Below are positions 1 through 5,529 of a stretch of 5,529 nt of DNA, piece by piece. This stretch comes from Alphaproteobacteria bacterium. GTDB lineage: Bacteria; Pseudomonadota; Alphaproteobacteria; UBA6615. The position numbers and the translations under genes were made by a program. How positions within the stretch are numbered: the first letter of the stretch is position 1; every line of letters starts with the position of its first letter. A model generated the notes under the pieces. That model did no database searches. It was given only the letters and a program-made list of their open reading frames with translations, and was not told the DNA's origin. The stretch lies in NCBI GenBank assembly GCA_013003285.1, contig JABDJY010000417.1:1-5529 (forward strand). The letters are read 5' to 3'.

Positions 1-698
1 GGGTAGAGTTCCGGCACGATGGAGCGTTGGGCATCGGCGTGGATCTTCAACCCGCTGACATCCTTTTGCTGGACCAACCCGTTGAGGCACATGCGCGGGC
101 CCAGCATCAGGCGGGCCGACATATCGATATCGTCGGGCCCGGCGACGCCATTTTCCATCAGGTAGTAGCATTCGTGCAGAATGATGTGCTGCAGCCGGTT
201 GATCAGGAAGCCCACCACCGGGCGGTAAAGCACCACGGTCTCCTTGCCGGTGCGCTTCATGGCGTCGGACACCGCATCGACATCTTCCGGCGGGCAGCTC
301 GGCCCGGCCATGACCTCGACCACCGCGGTGCTTTCGGCTGGCATGAAATAATGCACGCCCAGAAAGCGCTCGGGACGAGACAGGCCATCGGCCAGCTTCA
401 CCAAATCCAGGCCCGAGGTACCGCTGGCGATGAGCGGCGCCCCGCCATAGGCGGCCTCGATCTCGCGATAGACGCGCTGCTTATCCTCATAGTTCTCCGG
501 CACGAACTCGATGACCAAATCGGGCGGGTCGGCCGGCATGGTCTCATGGAACGTCACCGGATCGGCTGACCCCGCGAGCGATGCGGCGCGCGAAGACACC
601 ACATGAACGTCGAACCCGGCATCAGCGAAGGTGCCGGAGACCGCCTGCCCCATAACGCCATATCCGTAGATCAGGACTTTATTCAGGGCAGCCGTCAT
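1..698 (-). CDS. 3-hydroxyacyl-CoA dehydrogenase family protein, partial (C-terminus off the left edge)
   Basis: An open frame of 232 codons runs from ATG at 698 off the left edge; reading the reverse strand directly gives this protein. Residues 8-35 form a Rossmann beta-alpha-beta with GYGVMG at 12-17. The catalytic part follows: SGTSGL at 92-97 (family SNTSSL), GVHYFMP at 114-120 with H116, VVEVM at 126-130 with E128, and GFLINRL at 163-169 with N167. Residues about 163-221 match the start of the C-terminal 3HCDH domain. The family oxidises the 3-hydroxyl of acyl-CoA or related hydroxyacids with NAD(P)+ in the cytosol. Two positions are odd: the acidic residue that normally ends beta-2 is S35 (then S36, R37), and the Asn of HFFNP is M119. 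The start has a Shine-Dalgarno-like GAAGGTGAT just upstream. It lies 45 nt after the SMP-30 gene, so co-transcription is likely. It could equally be a hydroxyacid dehydrogenase of the gulonate or carnitine dehydrogenase type. Confidence 0.9.
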   Translation of the reverse strand, partial: MTAALNKVLIYGYGVMGQAVSGTFADAGFDVHVVSSRAASLAGSADPVTFHETMPADPPDLVIEFVPENYEDKQRVYREIEAAYGGAPLIASGTSGLDLVKLADGLSRPERFLGVHYFMPAESTAVVEVMAGPSCPPEDVDAVSDAMKRTGKETVVLYRPVVGFLINRLQHIILHECYYLMENGVAGPDDIDMSARLMLGPRMCLNGLVQQKDVSGLKIHADAQRSIVPELY

Positions 699-743
699 GA
701 GATCACCTTCGCTTAACCGGAGTGGAGTACCAGAATAGTTTTC

Positions 744-1667
744 TTAGCTTAGGCCGTACATGACCTTGCCGGCTATCGGCAACTCGGCGGTCATAATGTT
801 GCCGCTCAGGGAATCGGTAATGAACAGCGTCTTGTTGTCGGGGCCGCCGAAGGCGATGTTGGTCATCAAACGGTGGGCGTCACCGGCATGGATCAGATGG
901 GTCGGCAGGCCGTTATCGTCGAAGCGCCAGATGCCGACACCCAGATGGCAAACCAGCAGCCCGCCCTCGGCATCAAGCTCGATGCCGTCGGGCCCAGCAT
1001 GACCGCCAGACAGTTGAATCGCCACACCGGTTTTCGACGTGCTGCCGTCTTCCATTATCGGCAGGCGCCAAATTTGCTGGCTCCGCGTCACGGCGACATA
1101 TAACTGGTTTTCAGCCAAGTTCAGCGTGATTCCATTAGGACTCGGTACGTTGACGGCGACCCGGTCGAGCTTGCCATTAGCCTCGTAGCGGAACACCCGG
1201 CCCGTCGGGTCGAGCACGCCAGTCTGGCCTTGGTCGGTAAAGTAAAGATCGCCGTTCGACGCGAAGTGGAGGTCGTTTAGCCCCTTGAAACCTTCGCTGT
1301 ACATCGTCTCGAGGATCGTTTCGACATGCCCCGTATTTGGGTCGACGGTGACCAATCCCTTCTTGTAACAGGCGACGAAGATACGCCCGTCCTTGTGGAT
1401 CTTTAGGCCGTTCGGCCACCCATCGTACTCGGTCACCAGTTCGATATCGCCGCCTGGCGGAATACGAAAAATACGACCGAACGGAATGTCGGTGAAATAG
1501 AGGTTACCCTGCCGGTCGAACGAAGGGCCTTCAAGGAAACACTCGACCTCGGCGCCCTGACGATTCGGGTCCGACCAGGCCGAACGGCGGCGCTGGCGGA
1601 ATTTCTCTGGCAACGGCTGAAAGACCTGAGCCTCGATCATCTCTACCGGCTTGAATGGATTGAACAT
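744..1667 (-). CDS. SMP-30/gluconolactonase/LRE family protein (predicted lactonase)
   Basis: A 307-residue protein with no signal peptide, so probably cytosolic. It is a six-bladed beta-propeller of the SMP-30/regucalcin type, a family of divalent-metal-dependent hydrolases that mostly open sugar or other lactones. The four metal ligands of the family can be placed: E46 in LEGPSF, N131 in GLNDLHF, N178 in SPNGI and D227 in GPDGIEL. Their spacings (85, 47, 49) are close to those in regucalcin (85, 51, 50). Blade repeats of the form GxLYFTD occur at 54-60 and 139-145. Length is normal for the family and the gene looks intact. The ATG at 1667 is supported by GGGGGAG at 1677-1683 on the same strand, 9 nt upstream. 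It is first in a leftward unit with the dehydrogenase-like gene and divergent from the crotonase gene. The family is certain; the lactone substrate is not, and gluconolactone should not be assumed. Confidence 0.93.
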   Translation of the reverse strand: MFNPFKPVEMIEAQVFQPLPEKFRQRRRSAWSDPNRQGAEVECFLEGPSFDRQGNLYFTDIPFGRIFRIPPGGDIELVTEYDGWPNGLKIHKDGRIFVACYKKGLVTVDPNTGHVETILETMYSEGFKGLNDLHFASNGDLYFTDQGQTGVLDPTGRVFRYEANGKLDRVAVNVPSPNGITLNLAENQLYVAVTRSQQIWRLPIMEDGSTSKTGVAIQLSGGHAGPDGIELDAEGGLLVCHLGVGIWRFDDNGLPTHLIHAGDAHRLMTNIAFGGPDNKTLFITDSLSGNIMTAELPIAGKVMYGLS

Positions 1668-1754
1668 CCGAAGCTTCTCCCCCTTTTAGGTACAACTGAA
1701 AAGCGATCGCCAAACCGGCGCGCCATGTTGTTGGACTAGTGAAAACACGATATA

Positions 1755-1786
1755 TGTCTGGACAAATTATACAATGTGTCCGGGCA
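1755..1786. promoter_or_regulatory. Imperfect palindrome, candidate operator in the divergent intergenic region
   Basis: The core at 1760-1781 has outer arms GGACA and TGTCC; 18 of its 22 positions (9 of 11 pairs) are self-complementary. Three of the next five pairs outward also match, extending the symmetry to 1755-1786. It sits between the divergent SMP-30 and crotonase genes, and the TATAAT box of the leftward promoter lies inside it. A bound protein could therefore control both arms. No regulator gene is in the window. The inner ATT/AAT with TTGTAT-like half-sites recalls FCD-type GntR operators, but that is only a resemblance. Confidence 0.45.
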
Positions 1787-1793
1787 ATACAAA
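1766..1793 (-). promoter_or_regulatory. Putative leftward promoter for the SMP-30 / dehydrogenase unit
   Basis: On the reverse strand 1771-1766 reads TATAAT, a perfect -10 hexamer. The -35 side is weak: TTTGTA (1793-1788, 16-bp spacer) or TTGTAT (1792-1787, 15-bp spacer), each 3 of 6 to TTGACA. Transcription would start near 1759, leaving a leader of about 90 nt before the ATG at 1667. The weak -35 and the palindrome over the -10 suggest a regulated promoter. No comparably clear rightward promoter was found; TACAAT at 1770-1775 is a possible -10 but has no good -35. Confidence 0.35.
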
Positions 1794-1847
1794 CACCCGT
1801 TGCGCCCGGCCCAAAAACGCCTTACGGAAACATGTAACAAGAGACAC

Positions 1848-1855
1848 AAGGGGAG
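1848..1855 (+). promoter_or_regulatory. Ribosome binding site that fixes the crotonase start
   Basis: AAGGGGAG lies 8 nt before ATG 1864, a strong and well-spaced Shine-Dalgarno sequence. It decides for this ATG against the in-frame ATG at 1774, which is inside the palindrome and would add 30 residues with no family resemblance. Confidence 0.8.
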
Positions 1856-1863
1856 CAAATTTG

Positions 1864-2739
1864 ATGTCCAATCTACCGACATCCGACGATTTCAACGACA
1901 TTCTTTTCGAGGTCAAAGACAATGTCGCCTGGATTACCATCAACCGGCCAAGATCGCAGAACGCCTTTCGCGAACAGACGCTCGACGAGTTGATCGAAGC
2001 CTTTAAGTCAACCCGCAACGATCCGTCGATCGCGTGTGCGGTCGTCACCGGCGCCGGCGAATCATCATTTTCCGCCGGCGGCGACTTCGGCGCCATGATG
2101 AAGCTGAACTGGGCCAACGCCTATCATTGGAACGACCGGATGTTGGGCACCGCCATGACCATCCGCGGCCTACCGATCCCCGTGATCGCCATGGTCAACG
2201 GCTGGTGCATGGGCGGTGGCCACGAGCTCGCCCTGTGGTGCGACATGGTGATCGCGTCCGACAACGCCATGTTCGGCCAATCCGGCGCCAAGGTCGGCGC
2301 CTGCCCCACCGTCGGCGCGACGCAATATATTCCGCGCATCATCGGCGAGCGTTTGGCCCGCGAGATGATCTTCCTGGCCCGCACCTTCACCGCCGCCGAA
2401 GCGGTCGAGATCGGCCTGATCAACAAGGTCGTTCCGCAAGGCACGCTGCGCGAAGAGACCGAGAAATGGTGCGAAACCATCAAGGGCCACAGCGGGCAAA
2501 CCATCCGCATGACCAAGAAATCCCTCAATCATGAATCCGACGAGCTCTACGCCTCGTGGCAGCATGGTATGGAGCTGTTGGCCCATGTGTGGGGTAGCGA
2601 CGAAGCCAACGAGGGCATGGAAGCGTTCCTCGAGAAGCGCAAGCCGGACTTCATGCAGTTCCGCATGAAGAATAAGGAAGCGGTCGACAAATATCTCGAC
2701 GACTTCAACAACAACCGCAACCAGTTGAAAGCGGAATAG
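1864..2739 (+). CDS. Enoyl-CoA hydratase/isomerase (crotonase) family protein, MenB/BadI-like branch
   Basis: A 291-residue crotonase fold protein. The N-terminal strand VAWITINRP (21-29), the oxyanion-hole segment FSAGGDF (69-75) and NGWCMGGGHELAL (112-124) are classic. The segment after residue 136 (FGQSGAKVG, then IGERLAREMIFLAR at 160-173 and EKRKPDF at 257-263) resembles MenB (dihydroxynaphthoyl-CoA synthase) and BadI (ketocyclohexanecarboxyl-CoA hydrolase), enzymes that make or break C-C bonds in beta-keto thioesters, more than ordinary hydratases. E121 matches Glu144 of rat mitochondrial hydratase, but the position of Glu164 is G141, as in bicarbonate-type MenB. The MenB/BadI Ser-x-Asp (VGSFD or VGSVD) is A146-C147-P148 here, so neither activity should be assigned. 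The last 25 or so residues are a charged, Asn-rich tail. Cytosolic, probably acting on a CoA thioester made by the downstream CoA-transferase. The superfamily is sure; the reaction is unknown. Confidence 0.92.
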   Translation: MSNLPTSDDFNDILFEVKDNVAWITINRPRSQNAFREQTLDELIEAFKSTRNDPSIACAVVTGAGESSFSAGGDFGAMMKLNWANAYHWNDRMLGTAMTIRGLPIPVIAMVNGWCMGGGHELALWCDMVIASDNAMFGQSGAKVGACPTVGATQYIPRIIGERLAREMIFLARTFTAAEAVEIGLINKVVPQGTLREETEKWCETIKGHSGQTIRMTKKSLNHESDELYASWQHGMELLAHVWGSDEANEGMEAFLEKRKPDFMQFRMKNKEAVDKYLDDFNNNRNQLKAE

Positions 2740-2748
2740 GCGGAACAG

Positions 2749-2864
2749 CCCTCTCCTGGGGGAGAGGGTGGCGAGCGATAGCGAGCCGGGTGAGGGGAAA
2801 TAGGCGATTGGCACAGCGACAAAATTGTCCCCTCACCCCAACCCCTCTCCCGCGGGGAGAGGGG
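2749..2864. repeat. Composite intergenic inverted-repeat (REP/MITE-like) element with two hairpin modules
   Basis: Each end carries a hairpin. The left one is CCCTCTCC (2749-2756), loop TGGG, GGAGAGGG (2761-2768). The right one is CCCCTCTCCC (2842-2851), loop GCG, GGGAGAGGGG (2855-2864). Inside them, GGGTGAGGGG (2788-2797) faces its exact complement CCCCTCACCC (2829-2838) across 31 bp. The two modules are thus the same unit in opposite orientation; the left one carries about 16 extra bases (2772-2787). The whole could fold as one long cruciform or as two separate hairpins. It begins 9 nt after the crotonase stop and ends 55 nt before the CoA-transferase start. Similar CCCTCTCC/GGGTGAGGGG palindromes are common between genes in alphaproteobacteria (recalled, not searched). 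In mRNA it may stabilise the upstream message or dampen read-through. Confidence 0.85.
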
Positions 2865-2919
2865 CTTTGCGCGAACCCATATCAATCTCGGTCGAACGAC
2901 ACCAAATACGGAAGCCGCC

Positions 2920-4122
2920 ATGACTGAACAAGCACTACCCGGCGCCCTCGATGGCCTGCGCGTGGTTGATCTGACGCGGGTCCTCGCCGGTCCGTTTTGC
3001 GCCATGTTGCTGGGCGATATGGGCGCCGACATCATCAAGGTCGAACAGCCTGGGCGCGGTGACGATACCCGCGCCTGGGGACCGCCCTTTGTCGGCGAAG
3101 AATCGGCTTACTTTCTGGGCGCCAACCGCAACAAGCGCGGCATGACCTTAAACTTGAAGCACGCGGCAGGGCAGGAAATTCTTGGCGAGATGCTGCGCAG
3201 CGCCGACGTGGTGATCGACAATTTCAAGCTCGGCACCATGGCCAAGTTCGGCTTCGACGACGATTGGTATGATGCCAACGCGCCGCAGATCGTGCGCTGT
3301 TCGATCCTCGGCTATGGCTCGACCGGTCCCCGCGCGGGCCTGCCCGGCTACGATTTTCTGCTGCAGGCGGAAAGCGGGCTGATGAACATCACCGGCGAGG
3401 CCGACGGCGATCCCATGAAGCTGGGCGTCGCTATTGTCGATCTGTGCACGGGATTGTATGCGCTCTCGACCATCATGGCGGCAGTCAATGCCCGCCATCG
3501 CACTGGCCTCGGCCAGGCCGTCGAGGTCTCGCTCTATGATACCGGCGTGTCCTTGCTGGCCAATGTGGCGGCGAACTTTCTCGCGTCGGGCCAGGCGGCC
3601 GGCCGCTACGGCAACGGCCATCCCAACATCGTGCCCTATAACGCCTACCCCACGGGCGACGGCATGATAGCGCTGTCGGTGGGCAACGACATGCAGTTCG
3701 CCAACTTCAGTCAGGCGGTCGACCATCCTGAATGGGCAGAGGATGTACGATTCACCCGCAACCGGGACCGGGTCGAGAACCGCGGCGCGTGCGACGGCAT
3801 GATCGCCGATCTGTTCCGCACCAACACCACAGAATTCTGGCTGGATAAGCTTCTCGCCGCCAAGGTCTCCTGCGCGCCGATCAATACCGTTGAGCAAGCC
3901 CTGACGGCCGCCCACACGGTCGCGCGCGGTCTGGTGACCACGGCTAACCACACGACGGAAGGCGAGATCAGAATACCCGGCATCCCCTTCCGCTTTTCCC
4001 GCGACCCGGCCACCATCCGGCGCGCCCCGCCGATCCTCGGCGAGCATACCGACGCGGTGCTGGGTGAACTCGGCAAGTCACCCGACGAAATCGCCGCCCT
4101 GCGTGACGCCGGCACGATCTAG
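2920..4122 (+). CDS. Class III (CaiB/BaiF, formyl-CoA transferase-like) CoA-transferase
   Basis: A 400-residue protein of usual length for family III, which moves CoA from one acyl-CoA to a free carboxylic acid through an enzyme-bound aspartyl anhydride; these act as interlocked cytosolic dimers. Seen in order: LAGPFCAMLLGDMGADIIKV (22-41), the usual N-terminal signature; NRNKRGMTLNL (69-79); GYGSTGP (131-137); the nucleophile D174 in GVAIVDLCTGLY, matching Asp169 of formyl-CoA transferase; TGLGQAVEVSLYD (195-207); and GHPNIVPYNAYPTGDG (233-248), which carries on into the small domain. ILGEHTDAVLGELG (372-385) is the usual C-terminal end. ATG 2920 has GGAAG at 2910-2914, 5 nt upstream. It follows the crotonase gene on the same strand with the repeat element between, so it is probably one unit. 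It likely activates the pathway substrate, with succinyl-CoA or another pathway CoA ester as donor; acceptor and donor are not readable from sequence. Confidence 0.95.
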   Translation: MTEQALPGALDGLRVVDLTRVLAGPFCAMLLGDMGADIIKVEQPGRGDDTRAWGPPFVGEESAYFLGANRNKRGMTLNLKHAAGQEILGEMLRSADVVIDNFKLGTMAKFGFDDDWYDANAPQIVRCSILGYGSTGPRAGLPGYDFLLQAESGLMNITGEADGDPMKLGVAIVDLCTGLYALSTIMAAVNARHRTGLGQAVEVSLYDTGVSLLANVAANFLASGQAAGRYGNGHPNIVPYNAYPTGDGMIALSVGNDMQFANFSQAVDHPEWAEDVRFTRNRDRVENRGACDGMIADLFRTNTTEFWLDKLLAAKVSCAPINTVEQALTAAHTVARGLVTTANHTTEGEIRIPGIPFRFSRDPATIRRAPPILGEHTDAVLGELGKSPDEIAALRDAGTI

Positions 4123-4131
4123 CTAAGACAC

Positions 4132-4365
4132 CTACAGTTCGGCAATCGCAACGCCACGCGCTTGGAGCGCCTGAACAAGCGGTTCCAGACGATGACGGTA
4201 ATGCGCCGACCGGCCAACCGACTTGCTATAGAGCGGCTGTCGCACCTGATCGGCGCTGGCCGTGGCGACGATGCGCCGATTTTCGTGGAAGGCGAGGCAG
4301 CGCTCGTCTCGTTCCAGACCACAGAATTCAAGCATCTCGGCGATGATTTCACGCGGTTCATCGCT
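4132..4365 (-). pseudogene. Sulfotransferase C-terminal remnant (5'-truncated)
   Basis: The reverse strand reads 77 residues to a TAG at 4134-4132. The stretch EMLEFCGLERDERCLAFHEN, followed by ATASADQVRQPLYSKSVGR, is the typical C-terminal end of the PAPS-dependent sulfotransferases, often fused to TPR repeats, that are common in alphaproteobacteria. These transfer sulfuryl groups from PAPS. Resemblance starts near 4371; upstream the frame holds unrelated residues and meets a stop at 4404-4402, within the MFS coding region. The N-terminal PAPS-binding loop and the core (normally 200 or more residues) are absent. ATG 4335 in this frame falls inside a helix of the domain and has no Shine-Dalgarno sequence, so it is not a credible start. 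The reading frame is still open, which suggests a recent or clean loss of the front end. It is convergent with the CoA-transferase gene, 9 nt between stops. Confidence 0.75.
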
Positions 4366-4394
4366 AGAAGTCCAAAAAGGCGTGTGCCCCCATC

Positions 4395-5529
4395 TCAGGC
4401 CTTATCCTTCACCACTGTCGGCTCCCCGGTATCGGCCGAGGGCGGCACATCGGCAAGGCGGCGGTAGACGACTAACACCACAATGAGGCTCACCGCCAGC
4501 AAACCAAACATGGTGCGGTAGGCGACCGCCGGACTGCGGCCAAGTTCATCAACCGGAAAGGCGTCCAACAATGCGCCGGTGCCCATCTGCAATAGAAAAA
4601 CGCCAGACCAGGTGCAAACATTGATGGCGGTGAAAACGCGGCCGCTATACTGGTCGGGAAACAGGCTGCGTGCATGGGCGAAGATCGGCGACGCCATCGC
4701 CGAAGTCAGCGTGAATAGCGAGAGCAGGATGGTGACAACGAGAACCGATGTGCTCCAATTCACCGCGAGTAGACCGGTTGCCGCGGCAAACAACAATAGT
4801 CCGCCACTAACCACGCCGCGGCGGGTGTCAAACACCCGGTCGAGCGGCCCGTAAGTGAGAGCACTGATGATCCAGGTTACGGACACGATAAATATGACAT
4901 TGCCCCGCGCCACAGTATCGAGGCCGAACACATCGTTTAAGTAGGGCCCGATCCATAGATTGCGCACGGTCACCAAGGTTCCTACCCCGACAGCTGTAAC
5001 GGCAGCGAAGGCATAAACCCGTTTATCGGACAGCACGTGACGCAGGCCGTAGATTATCTCGCGCAGAGATTCGCCGCCCGCTGGCACCGGCGCGTCGGCC
5101 GGCCGGTCACGGACCGTGAAGAACAGCGCTGCGGCAATCGCGAACGCCGCGATGCCCACGACGAACAATGTATGACGCCAGCCATAGAGTTCGACCGCCG
5201 CGGCAAAGGGTGATGCCGACAGCAACATGCCAACGCCTCCCACAGCAATGGAAATCGCCGTCGCCGTCGCCAACCGGTCGCGCGCCACCCAACGGGACAA
5301 CAACACCATCACCCCCATGAACACCGGCGCCGCGCCGCAGCCGATCAGGAACAAAGCGACGGCCAAGCCGATAATACCCTGCGCCATCGCGAAGACCAAA
5401 GTGCCGATCCCTGCCACGACGATAAAACCGAACATGGTGCGGCGCGGCCCAAACCGGTCGAGCAGCACACCGACCGGCAGTTGCATCAGCGCCGCGCCGA
5501 GAAAGATCGCCGCCGGCAGGCTGGAAAGC
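4395..5529 (-). CDS. Major facilitator superfamily (MFS) transporter, partial (N-terminus off the right edge)
   Basis: 377 residues are visible, ending at TGA 4397-4395. The frame stays open to 5529, and the residues before the internal Met at 5486 (SSLPAAIFLGAAL) are a membrane helix, so that Met is not the start. Eleven hydrophobic segments can be counted, corresponding to TM2-TM12 of a 12-helix carrier; TM1 and the start are missing. The signature loop between TM2 and TM3 is GVLLDRFGPRR (visible residues 20-30), and its echo in the second half is YGPLDRVFDTRR (226-237). A charged loop (about 140-160) joins the halves, and NLWIGPYL (190-197) follows in TM7. The C-terminus is short and polar. 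It is an inner-membrane secondary transporter; the substrate is unknown, though a carboxylate would suit the neighbouring CoA-thioester genes. It runs convergent to the CoA-transferase, so it is a separate transcription unit. Confidence 0.93.
   Translation of the reverse strand, partial: LSSLPAAIFLGAALMQLPVGVLLDRFGPRRTMFGFIVVAGIGTLVFAMAQGIIGLAVALFLIGCGAAPVFMGVMVLLSRWVARDRLATATAISIAVGGVGMLLSASPFAAAVELYGWRHTLFVVGIAAFAIAAALFFTVRDRPADAPVPAGGESLREIIYGLRHVLSDKRVYAFAAVTAVGVGTLVTVRNLWIGPYLNDVFGLDTVARGNVIFIVSVTWIISALTYGPLDRVFDTRRGVVSGGLLLFAAATGLLAVNWSTSVLVVTILLSLFTLTSAMASPIFAHARSLFPDQYSGRVFTAINVCTWSGVFLLQMGTGALLDAFPVDELGRSPAVAYRTMFGLLAVSLIVVLVVYRRLADVPPSADTGEPTVVKDKA

Noticed and set aside
27..569. 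Plus-strand open frame of 180 codons.
   Set aside because: It lies antisense to the dehydrogenase-like gene, is rich in His, Arg and Ala as expected for the opposite strand of GC-rich coding DNA, and matches no family I know.
1774..1863. In-frame upstream ATG giving a 321-residue crotonase.
   Set aside because: The extra 30 residues resemble nothing in the family, the ATG falls inside the operator-like palindrome and has no Shine-Dalgarno sequence, while ATG 1864 has an excellent one.
2170..2814. Minus-strand open frame (214 codons) across the crotonase gene and repeat.
   Set aside because: Shadow of the crotonase gene; its N-terminal part is translated from the repeat element and shows no domain.
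2842..2868. Right hairpin of the repeat as a rho-independent terminator for the crotonase gene.
   Set aside because: The stem is strong but is followed by CTTTGCG with only three T, and it is better explained as half of the paired repeat element.
3148..4047. Long minus-strand open frame (299 codons) antisense to the CoA-transferase gene.
   Set aside because: The plus strand encodes a complete, motif-perfect CoA-transferase; the antisense product has shadow-type composition and no recognisable domain.
4132..4335. A stand-alone 67-residue gene on the minus strand.
   Set aside because: The Met lies within a conserved sulfotransferase helix, homology continues upstream of it, and no ribosome binding site precedes it; a truncated remnant explains it better.
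4374..4391. Possible intrinsic terminator after the MFS gene (reverse strand GGC-ACAC-GCC followed by TTTTT).
   Set aside because: The stem has only three Watson-Crick pairs plus possible G-T wobbles, too weak to annotate despite the T run.
4162..4467. Plus-strand open frame of 101 codons after the CoA-transferase gene.
   Set aside because: Antisense to the sulfotransferase remnant and the MFS 3' end; no domain and no good start signal.

Overview
The window looks like chromosomal DNA from an alphaproteobacterium. Support for this is indirect: high GC with GC-rich third codon positions, a Rhizobiales/Rhodospirillales-like gene repertoire (CaiB-type CoA-transferase, SMP-30 lactonase, sulfotransferase of a type common there), and an intergenic CCCTCTCC/GGGTGAGGGG palindromic element of a kind common in that class. 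No genus can be assigned.

Layout: a divergent catabolic-looking cluster fills positions 1-4122. Leftwards run an SMP-30/gluconolactonase-like gene (744-1667) and then a 3-hydroxyacyl-CoA dehydrogenase-like gene cut by the left edge (1-698). Rightwards run a crotonase-superfamily gene closest to the MenB/BadI branch (1864-2739) and a class III CoA-transferase (2920-4122). The two arms share a 196-bp intergenic region with an imperfect 22-bp palindrome (extendable to 32 bp) that overlaps a perfect TATAAT box. It is the best candidate operator for the cluster. The crotonase and CoA-transferase genes are separated by a 116-bp inverted-repeat element (2749-2864) made of two hairpin modules facing each other.

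Right of the CoA-transferase, on the opposite strand, is a 77-residue C-terminal remnant of a sulfotransferase (4132-4365) that has lost its front end. It abuts the 3' end of an MFS transporter gene (4395-5529) whose start lies beyond the right edge.

Working together (inference): the MFS protein may import an organic acid or lactone, the SMP-30 protein would open a lactone, the class III CoA-transferase would activate the acid as a CoA thioester, and the dehydrogenase and the BadI/MenB-like crotonase would oxidise a hydroxyl and then cleave or rearrange a beta-keto thioester. The substrate cannot be read from sequence. The crotonase and the dehydrogenase both depart from their families at positions that matter for chemistry or cofactor choice, so the cluster may handle a substrate other than those of the named relatives. 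I found no RNA gene, CRISPR array, insertion sequence or defence system.
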